From an uncultured Ramlibacter sp. (GTDB lineage: Bacteria; Pseudomonadota; Gammaproteobacteria; Burkholderiales; Burkholderiaceae_C): a DNA stretch of 64,000 bases. The translations under genes and the position numbers were made by a program. Positions within the stretch are counted from its first letter, which is position 1. Each line of letters starts with the position of its first letter. This document shows positions 11,481-20,047 of the stretch, one piece after another. The DNA lies in NCBI RefSeq assembly GCF_936925435.1, contig NZ_CAKZHQ010000044.1, positions 1 to 64,000 of the forward strand. The letters run 5' to 3'. A model generated the notes under the pieces. The model did not search any database. It had not been told where the DNA came from and worked only from the letters and a program-made list of their open reading frames with translations.

Positions 11481-12215
11481 ATGTCTGCACCCAAAGTCCT
11501 GTTTGGCTTCCACGCCGTCGGCGTGCGCCTGAAGACCGCACCGCAATCGGTGATCGAGGTCTATTACGAACCCACCCGCCGCGACGCGCGCATGCGCCAG
11601 TTTCTCGACCGCGCCCGTGAGGCCAATGTGCGCCTGATCGAGGCCGATGGGCTGCGCCTGTCCAAGCTGGCCGGCAGCGCCGGCCACCAGGGCGTGGCCG
11701 CCCGGGTCCAGGCCCTGGAGATCGCCCATTCGCTGGACGACCTGCTCGACACCGTCGAGGGCCCGCCGCTGCTGCTGGTGCTCGATGGCGTGACTGATCC
11801 GCACAACCTGGGCGCCTGCCTGCGCGTGGCCGATGGCGCCGGCGCCCACGCCGTGATCGCGCCCAAGGACCATGCAGTGGGCATCAACGCCACGGTGGCC
11901 AAGGTCGCCAGCGGCGCCGCCGAGACCGTGCCCTATTTCATGGTGACCAACCTGGCGCGCACCCTGGGCGAGCTCAAGGAGCGCAGCATCTGGATCATCG
12001 GCGCCAGCGACGACGCGCCCAGGACCCTGTACCAGACCGACCTGAAGGTCCCGGTGGCCCTGGTGCTGGGGGCGGAAGGCACGGGCATGCGCCAGCTCAC
12101 CCGCAAGACCTGCGATGACGTGGCGTCCATCCCCATGCGCGGGGCGGTGGAAAGCCTGAACGTCTCGGTCGCCAGCGGCATCTGCCTGTACGAGGCGCTG
12201 CGCCAGCGCAGCTGA
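11481..12215 (+). CDS. rlmB: 23S rRNA (guanosine-2'-O-)-methyltransferase RlmB
   Basis: A 244-residue SpoU-family methyltransferase. The N-terminal substrate-binding domain starts at KVLFGFHAVGVRL. The SPOUT knot motifs are all visible: LVLDGVTDPHNLGACLR, LVLGAEGTGMR and ESLNVSVASGICLYEA. It methylates the ribose of G2251 in 23S rRNA. A GTG three bases upstream is in frame, but the ATG is the more likely start. It ends 3 nt before the convergent aldo/keto reductase stop. Confidence 0.95.
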   Translation: MSAPKVLFGFHAVGVRLKTAPQSVIEVYYEPTRRDARMRQFLDRAREANVRLIEADGLRLSKLAGSAGHQGVAARVQALEIAHSLDDLLDTVEGPPLLLVLDGVTDPHNLGACLRVADGAGAHAVIAPKDHAVGINATVAKVASGAAETVPYFMVTNLARTLGELKERSIWIIGASDDAPRTLYQTDLKVPVALVLGAEGTGMRQLTRKTCDDVASIPMRGAVESLNVSVASGICLYEALRQRS

Positions 12216-12218
12216 ACC

Positions 12219-13187
12219 CTATTCGGCGCTGGAGCGCTCCAGCCGGTCCAGGGCATCCTGGTCCAGCCGCAGCTGCGCAGCCGCCGCCAGGTCCTGCAGT
12301 TGCGCCAGCGAAGTGGCGCTGGCGATGGGCGCTGCCATCGCCGACCGCGTCAGCAGCCAGGCCACGGCCACTTGGGCTGGCGTGCTGGCCATGCGCTGGG
12401 CCACGGCATCCAGCGCGTCCAGGATGGCCAGTCCGCGCGGGTTGAGGTACTTGGCGACCGTGTTTTTACCGCGCGCGCTCTTGCCGGCATCGGCCTCGCT
12501 GCGGTACTTGCCGCTGAGGAAGCCAGCGGCCAGCGCGTAGAAGCTGATCACGCCCACGTCTTCGCGCAGGCACAGTGGCTGGAGCTCTTTCTCGAAGGTG
12601 GCGCGGTCGTACAGGTTGTACAGCGGCTGCAGGCTCTCGTAGCGCGGCAGGCTCAGGCGCGCGCTGGTCTCCAGGGCCTGCGCCAGGCGCGGCGCCGTGA
12701 AGTTGGAGGCGCCGATCACGCGCACCTTGCCTTCCTGGATCAAGGCGGCGTAGGCGGCCAGGGTCTCTTCCATCGGCGTGTCCTCGTCGTCCTTGTGCGA
12801 CTGGTACAGGTCGATGTGGTCGGTCTGCAGGCGGCGCAGCGAGTCTTCCACCGCTTGCCGGATGTAGGCGGGCTTGAGGCCGAGCTTGCCGTCGCCCATG
12901 TCCATGCCGACCTTGCTGGCGATGACCACGCGCTCGCGGGCGCCCCGCTTGAGCCATTTGCCGATGACCGTCTCCGACTCGCCGCCCGTATGGCCGGGCG
13001 CCCAGCGCGAATAGACATCGGCGGTGTCGATGAAATTGAAGCCGGCGTCCAGCCAGGCGTCCAGCAGCGAGAAGGATGTGGCTTCGTCCACAGTCCAGCC
13101 GAAGACGTTGCCGCCGAAGCACAGGGGAGAGACTTGCAGGGAGGAGCGGCCCAGGGCGCGCAGGGGGAGGGTGCGGGTATCTGCCAT
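12219..13187 (-). CDS. Aldo/keto reductase
   Basis: A 322-residue TIM-barrel oxidoreductase using NADPH. It has FNFIDTADVYSRWAPGH (catalytic Asp and Tyr), VVIASKVG (Lys) and IDLYQSHKDDEDTP (His region), followed by VRVIGASNFTAPRL, and a C-terminal cofactor-binding part. It resembles the YajO/IolS/Tas group, whose physiological substrates are mostly unknown. It stands alone on this strand. Confidence 0.92.
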   Translation of the reverse strand: MADTRTLPLRALGRSSLQVSPLCFGGNVFGWTVDEATSFSLLDAWLDAGFNFIDTADVYSRWAPGHTGGESETVIGKWLKRGARERVVIASKVGMDMGDGKLGLKPAYIRQAVEDSLRRLQTDHIDLYQSHKDDEDTPMEETLAAYAALIQEGKVRVIGASNFTAPRLAQALETSARLSLPRYESLQPLYNLYDRATFEKELQPLCLREDVGVISFYALAAGFLSGKYRSEADAGKSARGKNTVAKYLNPRGLAILDALDAVAQRMASTPAQVAVAWLLTRSAMAAPIASATSLAQLQDLAAAAQLRLDQDALDRLERSSAE

Positions 13188-13244
13188 CGGCGGATTATCC
13201 CGGCTGTTCTACAGTGCGCAGCAAACCAGCACAAGGAGACATGG

Positions 13245-14336
13245 ATGAAGCTGTTCAGGATGCTGCGCCACGCAGCGGCGGCAGGCCTGCTGGCCGCATC
13301 GGCGGTGGCCAGCGCCGCCGACTACCCGGCACCCCAGGAGGGCAGCTGGGTGGCCAGGGACTTCCGCTTCCACACCGGTCAGGTCTTGCCCGAGATGCGG
13401 TTGCACTACAGGACAGTGGGCGCGCCAACGGGTGAGCCCGTGCTCGTCCTGCACGGCACGGCGGGCTCGGGCGCCAGCATGCTCAACCCGGCGTTCGCCG
13501 GCGAGCTGTTCGGCGCCGGCCAGCCGCTGGATGCGTCGCGCTATTACATCGTCCTGCCCGACGCCATCGGTGCCGGCAAGTCGGCCAAGCCTTCGGACGG
13601 CCTGCGCACGGCCTTCCCGCGCTACAACTACGACGACATGGTCGATGCCCAATACCGGCTGCTCAAGGAGCACCTGGGCGTCAAGCACCTGCGTGTCATC
13701 GTGGGCAACTCCATGGGTGGCATGCAGGCCTGGATCTGGGCCCAGAAGTACCCCGGCTTCATGGATGCCGCCGTGCCCATGGCCTCGCAGCCCACCGAGA
13801 TGTCCAGCCGCAACTGGATGATGCGCCGCCTCATCACCGATTCGATCCGCAACGACCCCGACTGGAACGGCGGTAACTACACAAAGCAGCCGCGCAGCGC
13901 GCAGTTCGCCTCGGTGTTCTTCGGCATCGGCACCAGCGGCGGCAACATGGCGCTGGCCAAGGCCGCGCCCACGCGCGAGAAGGCCGACGAACTGCTGGAC
14001 CAGCGTCTGAAGGCGACGTTCACGGCGGACGCCAACGACGTGCTCTACCAATGGGATTCCTCGCGCGACTACAACGCCTCGGCCGGCCTGGAGCGCATCG
14101 AGGCGGCAGTGTTGGCTATCAATGCCGCCGACGACGAGCGCAACCCGCCCGAGACCGGCCTGATGGAACGCAAGATGAAGCGGATCAGGAACGTTCGCTA
14201 TGTGCTGATCCCGGCGAGCGAGCAGACCGCCGGCCATGGCACGACCGGGCAGGCGAAGTTCTGGAAGCAGTCCCTGGCCGAGTTGCTGCAGGCGGCGCCG
14301 CGGCGCGCCCCCGGAAATAGCGTGAACAGGCCCTAG
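13245..14336 (+). CDS. Exported alpha/beta hydrolase of the homoserine O-acetyltransferase-like family
   Basis: A 363-residue protein with a cleavable signal peptide (Ala-rich, ending ASAVASAAD). The hydrolase fold shows VLHGTAGSGASML, nucleophile elbow VGNSMGGMQAW, an acid in INAADDERNPP and a His in TAGHGTTG. Its similarity to MetX-type acyltransferases is structural; a periplasmic signal makes a role in methionine synthesis unlikely, so an exported esterase or acyltransferase is the better guess. An ACAAGGAGAC site sits 7 nt before the ATG. It shares its stop region (CTAG) with the convergent neighbour. Confidence 0.85.
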   Translation: MKLFRMLRHAAAAGLLAASAVASAADYPAPQEGSWVARDFRFHTGQVLPEMRLHYRTVGAPTGEPVLVLHGTAGSGASMLNPAFAGELFGAGQPLDASRYYIVLPDAIGAGKSAKPSDGLRTAFPRYNYDDMVDAQYRLLKEHLGVKHLRVIVGNSMGGMQAWIWAQKYPGFMDAAVPMASQPTEMSSRNWMMRRLITDSIRNDPDWNGGNYTKQPRSAQFASVFFGIGTSGGNMALAKAAPTREKADELLDQRLKATFTADANDVLYQWDSSRDYNASAGLERIEAAVLAINAADDERNPPETGLMERKMKRIRNVRYVLIPASEQTAGHGTTGQAKFWKQSLAELLQAAPRRAPGNSVNRP

Positions 14337-16432
14337 ACCAGGTAGCCGCCCAGGCGCTGCAGGATGGTCTCAGCCTCGGCGTACAGGCCGATGCTGTGCA
14401 GCAGTCTGGCGCTGGCCAGGTCCGAGCGGAAGATCAGCTCGGTGTTGAGGGCGACGTTGTCCGCCGCGCTCAGTCCGGCCGTCGCCTGGGCTTGCCGGCT
14501 CAGCTCGGTGAGCCGGCTGCGCAAGCCGGCGTCGGCGTGAACCAGGGCCAGGGTCGCCAGCGCCTGGGCCCGCTCCAGGCCGGCCTTGCCGGCCGCCTCG
14601 GTTTCCGTGGCCTGCAGCGCGGCCTGCATGCGCTCGCTGGCGGCCGAGTCGGACAGGCGCGCAATGCTGCGCAGCTGCACCGCCCGCTCGGCCAGGTCGG
14701 AAGTCTTGCCGGCCAGCACCAGGGCGGCATCCAGGCTGTGCGCCGCCTTGTCCCGCTGCCCCAACTGCTGGCGAAGCTGCGAGTCGATGGCGTACAGGCG
14801 CATCTGGGCGGAGGCGTTGGGCGCCATGTCGATCAGCCGGGCCATCTGTTCTGCAGCGGCCTTGACCTGTGACCAGGCGCCTGCGCGCGCATGCATGACG
14901 GCCTGCGCCATCAGGGCCTCGCCCAGGCAGACCGCCCAATCGCTGGCGGCAACGCCGCGCAGCTGTGCATTGGCCATCAGCTTGAGCGACTCGGCTGCCT
15001 GGGTCAGGAAAGCCCGGGAAGCTTGCGGCGGCAACTGTGGCTGGCGCGCCAGGATCGAGCCCAGGCGGCTCAGGGCCTGGGTGCGTTCGCCCGGGTCGTT
15101 CAGGGCCTGGGCCTGGGTCAGCAGGGCGTCGGCAGCCTGGCGCGCGCGGCCCTCGGCCAGCGACTGCATGGCCCAGGCCTGGACTTCCATGTCCGCCACC
15201 CGCACTGCGGCGGCCGCCACAGGCTCGCCAGCCAGCTTGGGAGAGGCTTTCAATGCCTTCATCCACTGCAAGCTGCGCTGGGTCTGGCCCATTTCGGCCA
15301 GCTGGCGCGCGAACGCCACCGACAGCAGCAACTTGGATTCGGCCGACACCGTGGCCGCGGCGCTGGCGACGGCAGCTGCGGCGGTCCCAGCGGCCGCCGC
15401 CTGCGCAGCCCCAGGCGCACCGCCGGCTGCCGCTGCAGCCTGTCCCGCAGCGGCAGCCTGGCTGGCCCCGGCCGCTGCGTCGGTGCCGCCACCGTTGAGG
15501 GCCCGTTGGGCCGTCGTGTTGCCCACCGATTTCGCCAGCGCGCCTGCAGCCGCGACAGCCTGTTCGATGGAAATTCCTTGCGCGCCGATCTTCTTTCCGC
15601 CGGCCGCCTGGATCAGGGGGTCATCGATGTCGGGATCTCCGGTGGCCGTGCCCGCAGCGCCAGCCTGCGGCTGCGCGGCCGCTTCCGGACCGACGGCGTC
15701 CAGCATCTTGTTGACTTGCGCGGGCGAGGTGCCCTTGGCCTTGTTGCCTGGGAGCATCTGCTCCATGGACCAGCCGCTGGTGCTGCCAGCCCGGCCACCG
15801 ACGAAGGCCAGGGCCAGCAGCCCGGCCACGCCGGCCAGCTTGAAAAGCCCGGATCGGCTTCGGGGCTTGCCGCCGTATTTGGCCTCCAGTTCCTTGCGCA
15901 CCTGTGCGCGCAACAAGGCCTCCAACTGCTCGCGGGTCTGCTTGTCGGCGTTCTGTGCGTCCCGGCTGTTCTGGAAGTCGAGCTTGTTGCGTTCCTGCTC
16001 CAAAATCCTGCGCCGCAGCAGGGCCTCGTCAGTGATCTTGTCGACGAACACGCCGCAGTTCGGACACTGGCGGTTGTCGGGCAGGGTGACCCGTTGGGAA
16101 CAGGAAGGGCAGACGGTCAGGCCGTCGAAAGCGCCTGCCGTGAGCTTGCCCAGGGTCAGGATCGGGGTGAGCTCGACGGACAGGCCGGCCTTGCTGAACT
16201 GCTCCTTGGCCTTGTTGGCACGCTCACGGTCCACGCCCGCACCGATCTTGGCCTGCGGCGCGCTGCGCAGGGCCTTGACCAGGGCTTCCACCCGGTCCGG
16301 CCGGATGCCGGCCGCTTCGGCCAGGTGCTGGACGTCTTCCAGACGGGCACCGGGCTGCATCCTGACGGTCACGTCGTAGAGGGGAGTTTCTAATGCGTCC
16401 AGCCCGGGAACAGTGGCTGCAGATGCCGACAT
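14333..16432 (-). CDS. Zinc-ribbon, Ala-rich membrane protein, hypothetical
   Basis: A 699-residue protein with no assigned family. Residues about 15-100 look like a small alpha/beta domain (DVTVRMQPGARLEDVQHLAE). A zinc ribbon follows (CPSC...CPNCG, about 108-128), then a charged coiled-coil part (about 135-190), one TM helix (about 200-217) and an Ala/Gly-rich linker (about 280-355). The C-terminal 340 residues are helical and TPR-like, with many Ala/Leu/Gln. The zinc ribbon is predicted cytoplasmic and the helical repeats periplasmic. An AAAAGGAG site precedes the ATG. It resembles modular scaffold proteins rather than an enzyme. Confidence 0.75.
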   Translation of the reverse strand: MSASAATVPGLDALETPLYDVTVRMQPGARLEDVQHLAEAAGIRPDRVEALVKALRSAPQAKIGAGVDRERANKAKEQFSKAGLSVELTPILTLGKLTAGAFDGLTVCPSCSQRVTLPDNRQCPNCGVFVDKITDEALLRRRILEQERNKLDFQNSRDAQNADKQTREQLEALLRAQVRKELEAKYGGKPRSRSGLFKLAGVAGLLALAFVGGRAGSTSGWSMEQMLPGNKAKGTSPAQVNKMLDAVGPEAAAQPQAGAAGTATGDPDIDDPLIQAAGGKKIGAQGISIEQAVAAAGALAKSVGNTTAQRALNGGGTDAAAGASQAAAAGQAAAAAGGAPGAAQAAAAGTAAAAVASAAATVSAESKLLLSVAFARQLAEMGQTQRSLQWMKALKASPKLAGEPVAAAAVRVADMEVQAWAMQSLAEGRARQAADALLTQAQALNDPGERTQALSRLGSILARQPQLPPQASRAFLTQAAESLKLMANAQLRGVAASDWAVCLGEALMAQAVMHARAGAWSQVKAAAEQMARLIDMAPNASAQMRLYAIDSQLRQQLGQRDKAAHSLDAALVLAGKTSDLAERAVQLRSIARLSDSAASERMQAALQATETEAAGKAGLERAQALATLALVHADAGLRSRLTELSRQAQATAGLSAADNVALNTELIFRSDLASARLLHSIGLYAEAETILQRLGGYLV

Positions 16433-16499
16433 AAAGCACTCCTTTTATGGGTGGAGTGTATCGATATGTTTCTATATGTGGCCAGATGCTTTTTCCACG

Positions 16500-17072
16500 C
16501 TAGACCAATCCGAACCAGCCCAGCAGGGCGCCGACGCCCAGCAACCACAGCAGGTGGATGCGGGTGCGCCAGACCAGCAGGGCGCTGGCCACGGCCAGCA
16601 GCCAGACCGGCCAGTCGGCCAGACGGTACTGGGTGCCCGTGGCCAGGATCCAGCCCGTGGCGATCAGCAGGGCGATCACGATGGGCGCCATGCCCTGCTT
16701 GAAGGCCCGCACGCCGCGCAGCTCGCGGTTGCGGTGGCCCCAGCTGGCCGCCAGATAGGTCAGGGTGGTGCTGGGCAGCATGATGCCCAGCATGGCCACC
16801 GCCATGCCCAATGCGGCGCTCGGCAGGCCACCGGCGTTGAGGCCCACGTTCCACCCCAGCAGGGCGATGAACAGCACGTTGGGCCCGGGCGCGGCCTGGG
16901 CGATGGCGATCGAGGCGCTGAACTGCGGGTCCGTCAGCCAGTGCTGGCGGTCGACCAGGTAGCGGTGCATGTCGGGTGCGGTGGTGATGGCGCCGCCCAC
17001 CGCCAACAGTGAGAGCGACATGTAGTGCAGGAACAACTCCAGCCATTCCTGAGCGCCCATGTGGATCGTCAT
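16500..17072 (-). CDS. chrA: Chromate transporter half-protein ChrA (second half)
   Basis: A 190-residue CHR-family membrane protein with about six hydrophobic segments. It carries LLAVGGAITTAPDMHRYLV and QAAPGPNVLF, the family signature region. Short-chain CHR proteins work as pairs encoded by adjacent genes and export chromate or related oxyanions. The ATG overlaps the stop of the upstream half (ATGA), which implies translational coupling. A chromate role is family-based; the true substrate could be another anion. Confidence 0.88.
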   Translation of the reverse strand: MTIHMGAQEWLELFLHYMSLSLLAVGGAITTAPDMHRYLVDRQHWLTDPQFSASIAIAQAAPGPNVLFIALLGWNVGLNAGGLPSAALGMAVAMLGIMLPSTTLTYLAASWGHRNRELRGVRAFKQGMAPIVIALLIATGWILATGTQYRLADWPVWLLAVASALLVWRTRIHLLWLLGVGALLGWFGLV

Positions 17073-17650
17073 GGCGCCAGCTTTCGCCAGGCCAGCACAC
17101 AGGCCAGGCCGCCCAGGCCGAGCAGCACGTAGGCCAGGGGCAGGCGCAGCAGGGCGATGCCGGCGAAGGTCAGCGCCGCCAGGGCAACGCACAACGGCAG
17201 GCCCAGCGGATTCTTCCTGAGCGCGCCAAACAGCTTCAGGCCGGTGGCGGCGATCAGGCCGGCGGCCACGGCGCCCATGCCGCGCAGCGCGCCCGCCACC
17301 TGGGGATTGCCGGCGAACTGGGCGTAGACCAGGGCCAGGGCCAGCACCACCAGCAGCGGCGCGGCCAGCATGCCGGCCACGGCCACCATGGCGCCGCGCA
17401 GGCCGAAATAGCGGTGTCCCAGCATCAGCGAGAGATTGACCACATTGGGGCCGGGCATGATCTGCGCGACCGCCCATTCCTCGACGAACTCCTCGCGCGT
17501 CAGCCAGCGCTTTTTCTCGACCAGTTCGCGCTGCACCACGGCCAGCACGCCGCCGAAGCCCTGCAGGGCCAGCAAGGTGAAGGAGACGAAGAGGTCGGTC
17601 AGGGAATGGGGGCGGGGGCGCGGCGCGGCGTTCGCAGGAGGCTCTGTCAT
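17069..17650 (-). CDS. chrA: Chromate transporter half-protein ChrA (first half)
   Basis: A 193-residue CHR protein. It has LFVSFTLLALQGFGGVLAVVQRELVEKKRWLT in summary form as FTLLALQGFGG and KRWLTREEFVE, then QIMPGPNVVNLSLMLG, the canonical PGPN motif. It is the first of two coupled halves that should form the heterodimeric antiporter. The chosen ATG overlaps the EamA stop (ATGA); an in-frame start at 17701 would extend it by 17 polar residues. Confidence 0.88.
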   Translation of the reverse strand: MTEPPANAAPRPRPHSLTDLFVSFTLLALQGFGGVLAVVQRELVEKKRWLTREEFVEEWAVAQIMPGPNVVNLSLMLGHRYFGLRGAMVAVAGMLAAPLLVVLALALVYAQFAGNPQVAGALRGMGAVAAGLIAATGLKLFGALRKNPLGLPLCVALAALTFAGIALLRLPLAYVLLGLGGLACVLAWRKLAP

Positions 17651-18570
17651 GGCTCGCCGATTATCCCTGTCCCCTTGCTTGCTGCTCGGGTGGCCAGCCA
17701 CAGGCCGGCGGCGATCAGGGCCATGGCCGCCAGCAGGTTGGCCGACAGGGCCTCACCCAGCACGGCCCATCCCATCAGGGCTGCCGCCACCGGATTGAGC
17801 GACAGGAAGACCGTCACCCGCGTCGGCGACTCGTGCTTGAGCGCGTAGAGCCACCAGTAGTAGCCCACGGCGCTGGACAGGCCGACGAAGGCGATGGCAG
17901 CCCAGGCGCGGCCGCTCAAGCCGGGGAGGCGCTGCGGCCAGGCCTCGGTCAGGGCGGCCAGGGCCAGGAACAGCACCGAGGCCAGCATGGCATAGGCCGA
18001 GACCGGCAAGGTGGGGTAGCGCTGCAGGTAGGGCCGGTACAGCACGCTGCACAAGGCCCCGGTGCAGGCAGCGCCCAGCACCGCCAGCTCGCCCCACCAG
18101 ATGCCCGATTGCGGCGCGCCCAGCTTGGGCAGCAGCGAGACCGCCACGCCGGCGATGGACAGCAGAACACCCAGCAGCAGGCGGGCGCCGATGCGCTCGC
18201 GGCCCAGGGCCGCACCCAGACAAAGGGTGAGCAGGGGGAACAGGCCAAAGACCAGGGCCGCCGGCGCCGCCTCCACGCGCTGCAGGCCCCAATTGAGCAG
18301 GGCGATCAGTACGCCGAACTGGCCGATGCCCAAGGCGGCCATCGCCAGCAGGTCGGATGCTCTGTATTTGATAGCGCCTGAAGCATATTCGACGGGTTCT
18401 ACAGGGCGAAAATGTGCCAGAACGAAGGGCAGGAGGCAGACGCAGCCCAGGCTGTAGCGCAGCATCGCCAGGGTCAGCGGTGGCACTTCGGCCACGGCCA
18501 GGCGGGTCACGGCGATGGCCGTGCCGGCCAGCACGCCGGAGGCCGCGGCGGCCAGCAGGGCGAGGTTCAT
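17647..18570 (-). CDS. EamA-family (DMT) metabolite exporter
   Basis: A 307-residue inner-membrane protein with two EamA repeats and about ten TM helices, of the RhaT/YdcZ-like drug/metabolite transporter superfamily. It begins LALLAAAASGVLAGTAIAVT. The substrate is not predictable. It is translationally coupled to the two chrA halves downstream. One odd segment between the first TM helices (PVEPVEYASGAIKYRAS) is encoded by DNA resembling a dispersed repeat described separately. Confidence 0.88.
   Translation of the reverse strand: MNLALLAAAASGVLAGTAIAVTRLAVAEVPPLTLAMLRYSLGCVCLLPFVLAHFRPVEPVEYASGAIKYRASDLLAMAALGIGQFGVLIALLNWGLQRVEAAPAALVFGLFPLLTLCLGAALGRERIGARLLLGVLLSIAGVAVSLLPKLGAPQSGIWWGELAVLGAACTGALCSVLYRPYLQRYPTLPVSAYAMLASVLFLALAALTEAWPQRLPGLSGRAWAAIAFVGLSSAVGYYWWLYALKHESPTRVTVFLSLNPVAAALMGWAVLGEALSANLLAAMALIAAGLWLATRAASKGTGIIGEP
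18364..18413 (+). repeat. Degenerate copy of dispersed repeat inside the EamA gene
   Basis: The plus strand reads TTTGATAGCGCCTGAAGCAT and continues to a CAGGGCGAAAATG end, the same order of elements (GATAGC, about 30 variable bases, GGC, A-rich end) as the intergenic copies near 36.77 and 59.64 kb. Here it lies in frame within the EamA coding region. Similarity is by eye and moderate. Confidence 0.4.
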
Positions 18571-18598
18571 CGCCGCTCGTCCTGAGCCTGCCCAAGGC

Positions 18599-19537
18599 TC
18601 ACAGCTTCAATTCCCAGGTCTCGCCCACCAGCTTGTGGCCGCCGTAGCCGGTGTAGGGCTCGCTTTGAGTGCACAGGAAGCCGCGCTTGGCGTAGATGGC
18701 GCGGGCCGCGGTCAGGTTGGCGTTGGTCCACAGCACCATCTTGCGGTAGCCCTTGGCCCGCGCGAAGGCGATGCATTCATCGGTCAGGCGCGCGCCCAGG
18801 CCATGGCCGCGGGCTTGCGGTGTGAGGATCAGCAGGCGCAGCTGGGCGACGGTGGCGCTTTTGCGCACCACGAAGACCGAGCCGGCGCGCTCGCCGTCGA
18901 CCTCGGCGATCCAGCAACGCTCCCACTCGGATTGGAAGTTCTTCACGAAGGTGGCCGCGACGCCGGCGACCAGGCCTTCGAACTCCATGTTCCAGCCGTA
19001 CTCGCGGGCGTAGATCTCGCCGTGCTGCTGCACCACCCAGCCCATGTCGCCGGGACGCGGCTCGCGCAGCACCACGGTCTGCGGCGTCTGCGCCTGAGCG
19101 TCCAGAAGCTGGCGCAGCGTTGCCATGGCATCGACCAGGCGCTTGCGGTCCGGCGGCGGCAGGCCCTCCAGCAGGGCGGCGGCCTCGTCGCGCGAGCGCT
19201 GCTGCAGGGGGGCGAAGAAGGCGTGGCCGGCGGCCGTCAGCTTTAACAGGCTCTGGCGCGCATCGGCGGGCGAGGGCGCGCGCGCCAGCCAGCCGCGCGA
19301 TTCAAACCTGCGCAGGATGCGGCTGAGGTAGCCGGCGTTGAGCGCCAGGTCGCGGCCCAGCTCGCTGGCCGTGGGCTGGTCGCGGTGCGCCAGCTCGTAG
19401 AGCACCCGCACCTCGGTCAGCGACAGTTCGCTGTCCAGGTAGGGGTCGAGAACGCCGATGCGCTGGGTGTAGAAGCGGTTGAACCCGCGCACGGCCTGGA
19501 CCTGGGCCGGCGTGACGCTGGAAGGGGCTGCAGACAT
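18599..19537 (-). CDS. MarR-type regulator fused to GNAT acetyltransferase
   Basis: A 312-residue fusion. Residues about 10-150 form a MarR winged helix (SLTEVRVLYELAHRDQPTA, then the recognition region NAGYLSRILRRFESRGWL). Residues about 160-312 form a GNAT acetyltransferase with the acetyl-CoA motif ARGHGLGARLTDEC. Such fusions are known, but their ligands are mostly undefined. A perfect 8-bp inverted repeat 12 nt upstream of the ATG is the likely autoregulatory operator. The ATG chosen here gives the usual MarR-GNAT N-terminus. Confidence 0.9.
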   Translation of the reverse strand: MSAAPSSVTPAQVQAVRGFNRFYTQRIGVLDPYLDSELSLTEVRVLYELAHRDQPTASELGRDLALNAGYLSRILRRFESRGWLARAPSPADARQSLLKLTAAGHAFFAPLQQRSRDEAAALLEGLPPPDRKRLVDAMATLRQLLDAQAQTPQTVVLREPRPGDMGWVVQQHGEIYAREYGWNMEFEGLVAGVAATFVKNFQSEWERCWIAEVDGERAGSVFVVRKSATVAQLRLLILTPQARGHGLGARLTDECIAFARAKGYRKMVLWTNANLTAARAIYAKRGFLCTQSEPYTGYGGHKLVGETWELKL

Positions 19538-19548
19538 GCTTGCTATCG

Positions 19549-19568
19549 TCAGGCAAATGGTTGCCTGA
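19549..19568. promoter_or_regulatory. Probable MarR operator (perfect inverted repeat)
   Basis: TCAGGCAA, a 4-base spacer and TTGCCTGA form a perfect palindrome 12 nt upstream of the MarR-GNAT start. On the minus strand a TTGACT (-35-like) overlaps its outer edge, so a bound repressor would block the promoter. MarR proteins bind such 16-20 bp palindromes. Binding itself is inferred. Confidence 0.65.
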
Positions 19569-19591
19569 GTCAAGTAACTGGGTGACGCACC

Positions 19592-19936
19592 TCACGGCGA
19601 AAGCGGGCTGGGACGGCTGGACAGATTGCCGGGCAGGCGGCGGAACATGAGCGAGATGCGGGCCATGTCGGCGCGGGCCGTGCGTTCGCCGCTGATGGCG
19701 CACAGCGCCGCCATCAGGCCGCTGCGCAGGTACCACAGGGTGTCGGCGTCCAGCGCACCATGGATGCGGCGGGCGATGCCGGGAAAATGCGCGGCGCCGG
19801 CCCGACCCAGGCTGTCGAGCATGGCCTGGCGGATGTCTTCGGTGAGGTCGTCGACCTCTTCCTTTGCCGGCGGTCCCGGTTGCCCGGTCAGCAGCTGGAA
19901 CAGGCTGGAGCGCAGGTTGGGCTGGGTGACGCGCAT
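19592..19936 (-). CDS. Hypothetical protein, 114 aa
   Basis: Not recognised. A 114-residue soluble, helix-rich protein with TEDIRQAMLDSLG and RIHGALDADTLWYLRSGLMA. There are no signal, TM or metal motifs. It ends in a short Ser/Pro tail. Codon use is like its neighbours, so it is probably a real gene. It sits between the MarR-GNAT operator region and the FadJ-like gene; roughly 110 nt upstream show no clear feature. Confidence 0.65.
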   Translation of the reverse strand: MRVTQPNLRSSLFQLLTGQPGPPAKEEVDDLTEDIRQAMLDSLGRAGAAHFPGIARRIHGALDADTLWYLRSGLMAALCAISGERTARADMARISLMFRRLPGNLSSRPSPLSP

Positions 19937-20047
19937 GGTGTTGAACTCCTGGGACAGGGTCCCTGTGCGTTCAACGACTGCCGCACGCGCCCAGTTGACG
20001 GGAGGGACCCGCCATCAGGTCAAGCGCAGGTAAACCTGCGCGCAGGC

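Noticed and set aside
12300-14336. Single 678-residue open frame covering the alpha/beta hydrolase gene
   Set aside because: The first part is antisense to the aldo/keto reductase and has no family pattern; the signal peptide at 13245 fixes the true start.
15360-15480. Ala/Gly codon repeats in the zinc-ribbon protein as a CRISPR or tandem repeat
   Set aside because: The repetition is at the amino-acid level with varying codons; there are no regular units or spacers.
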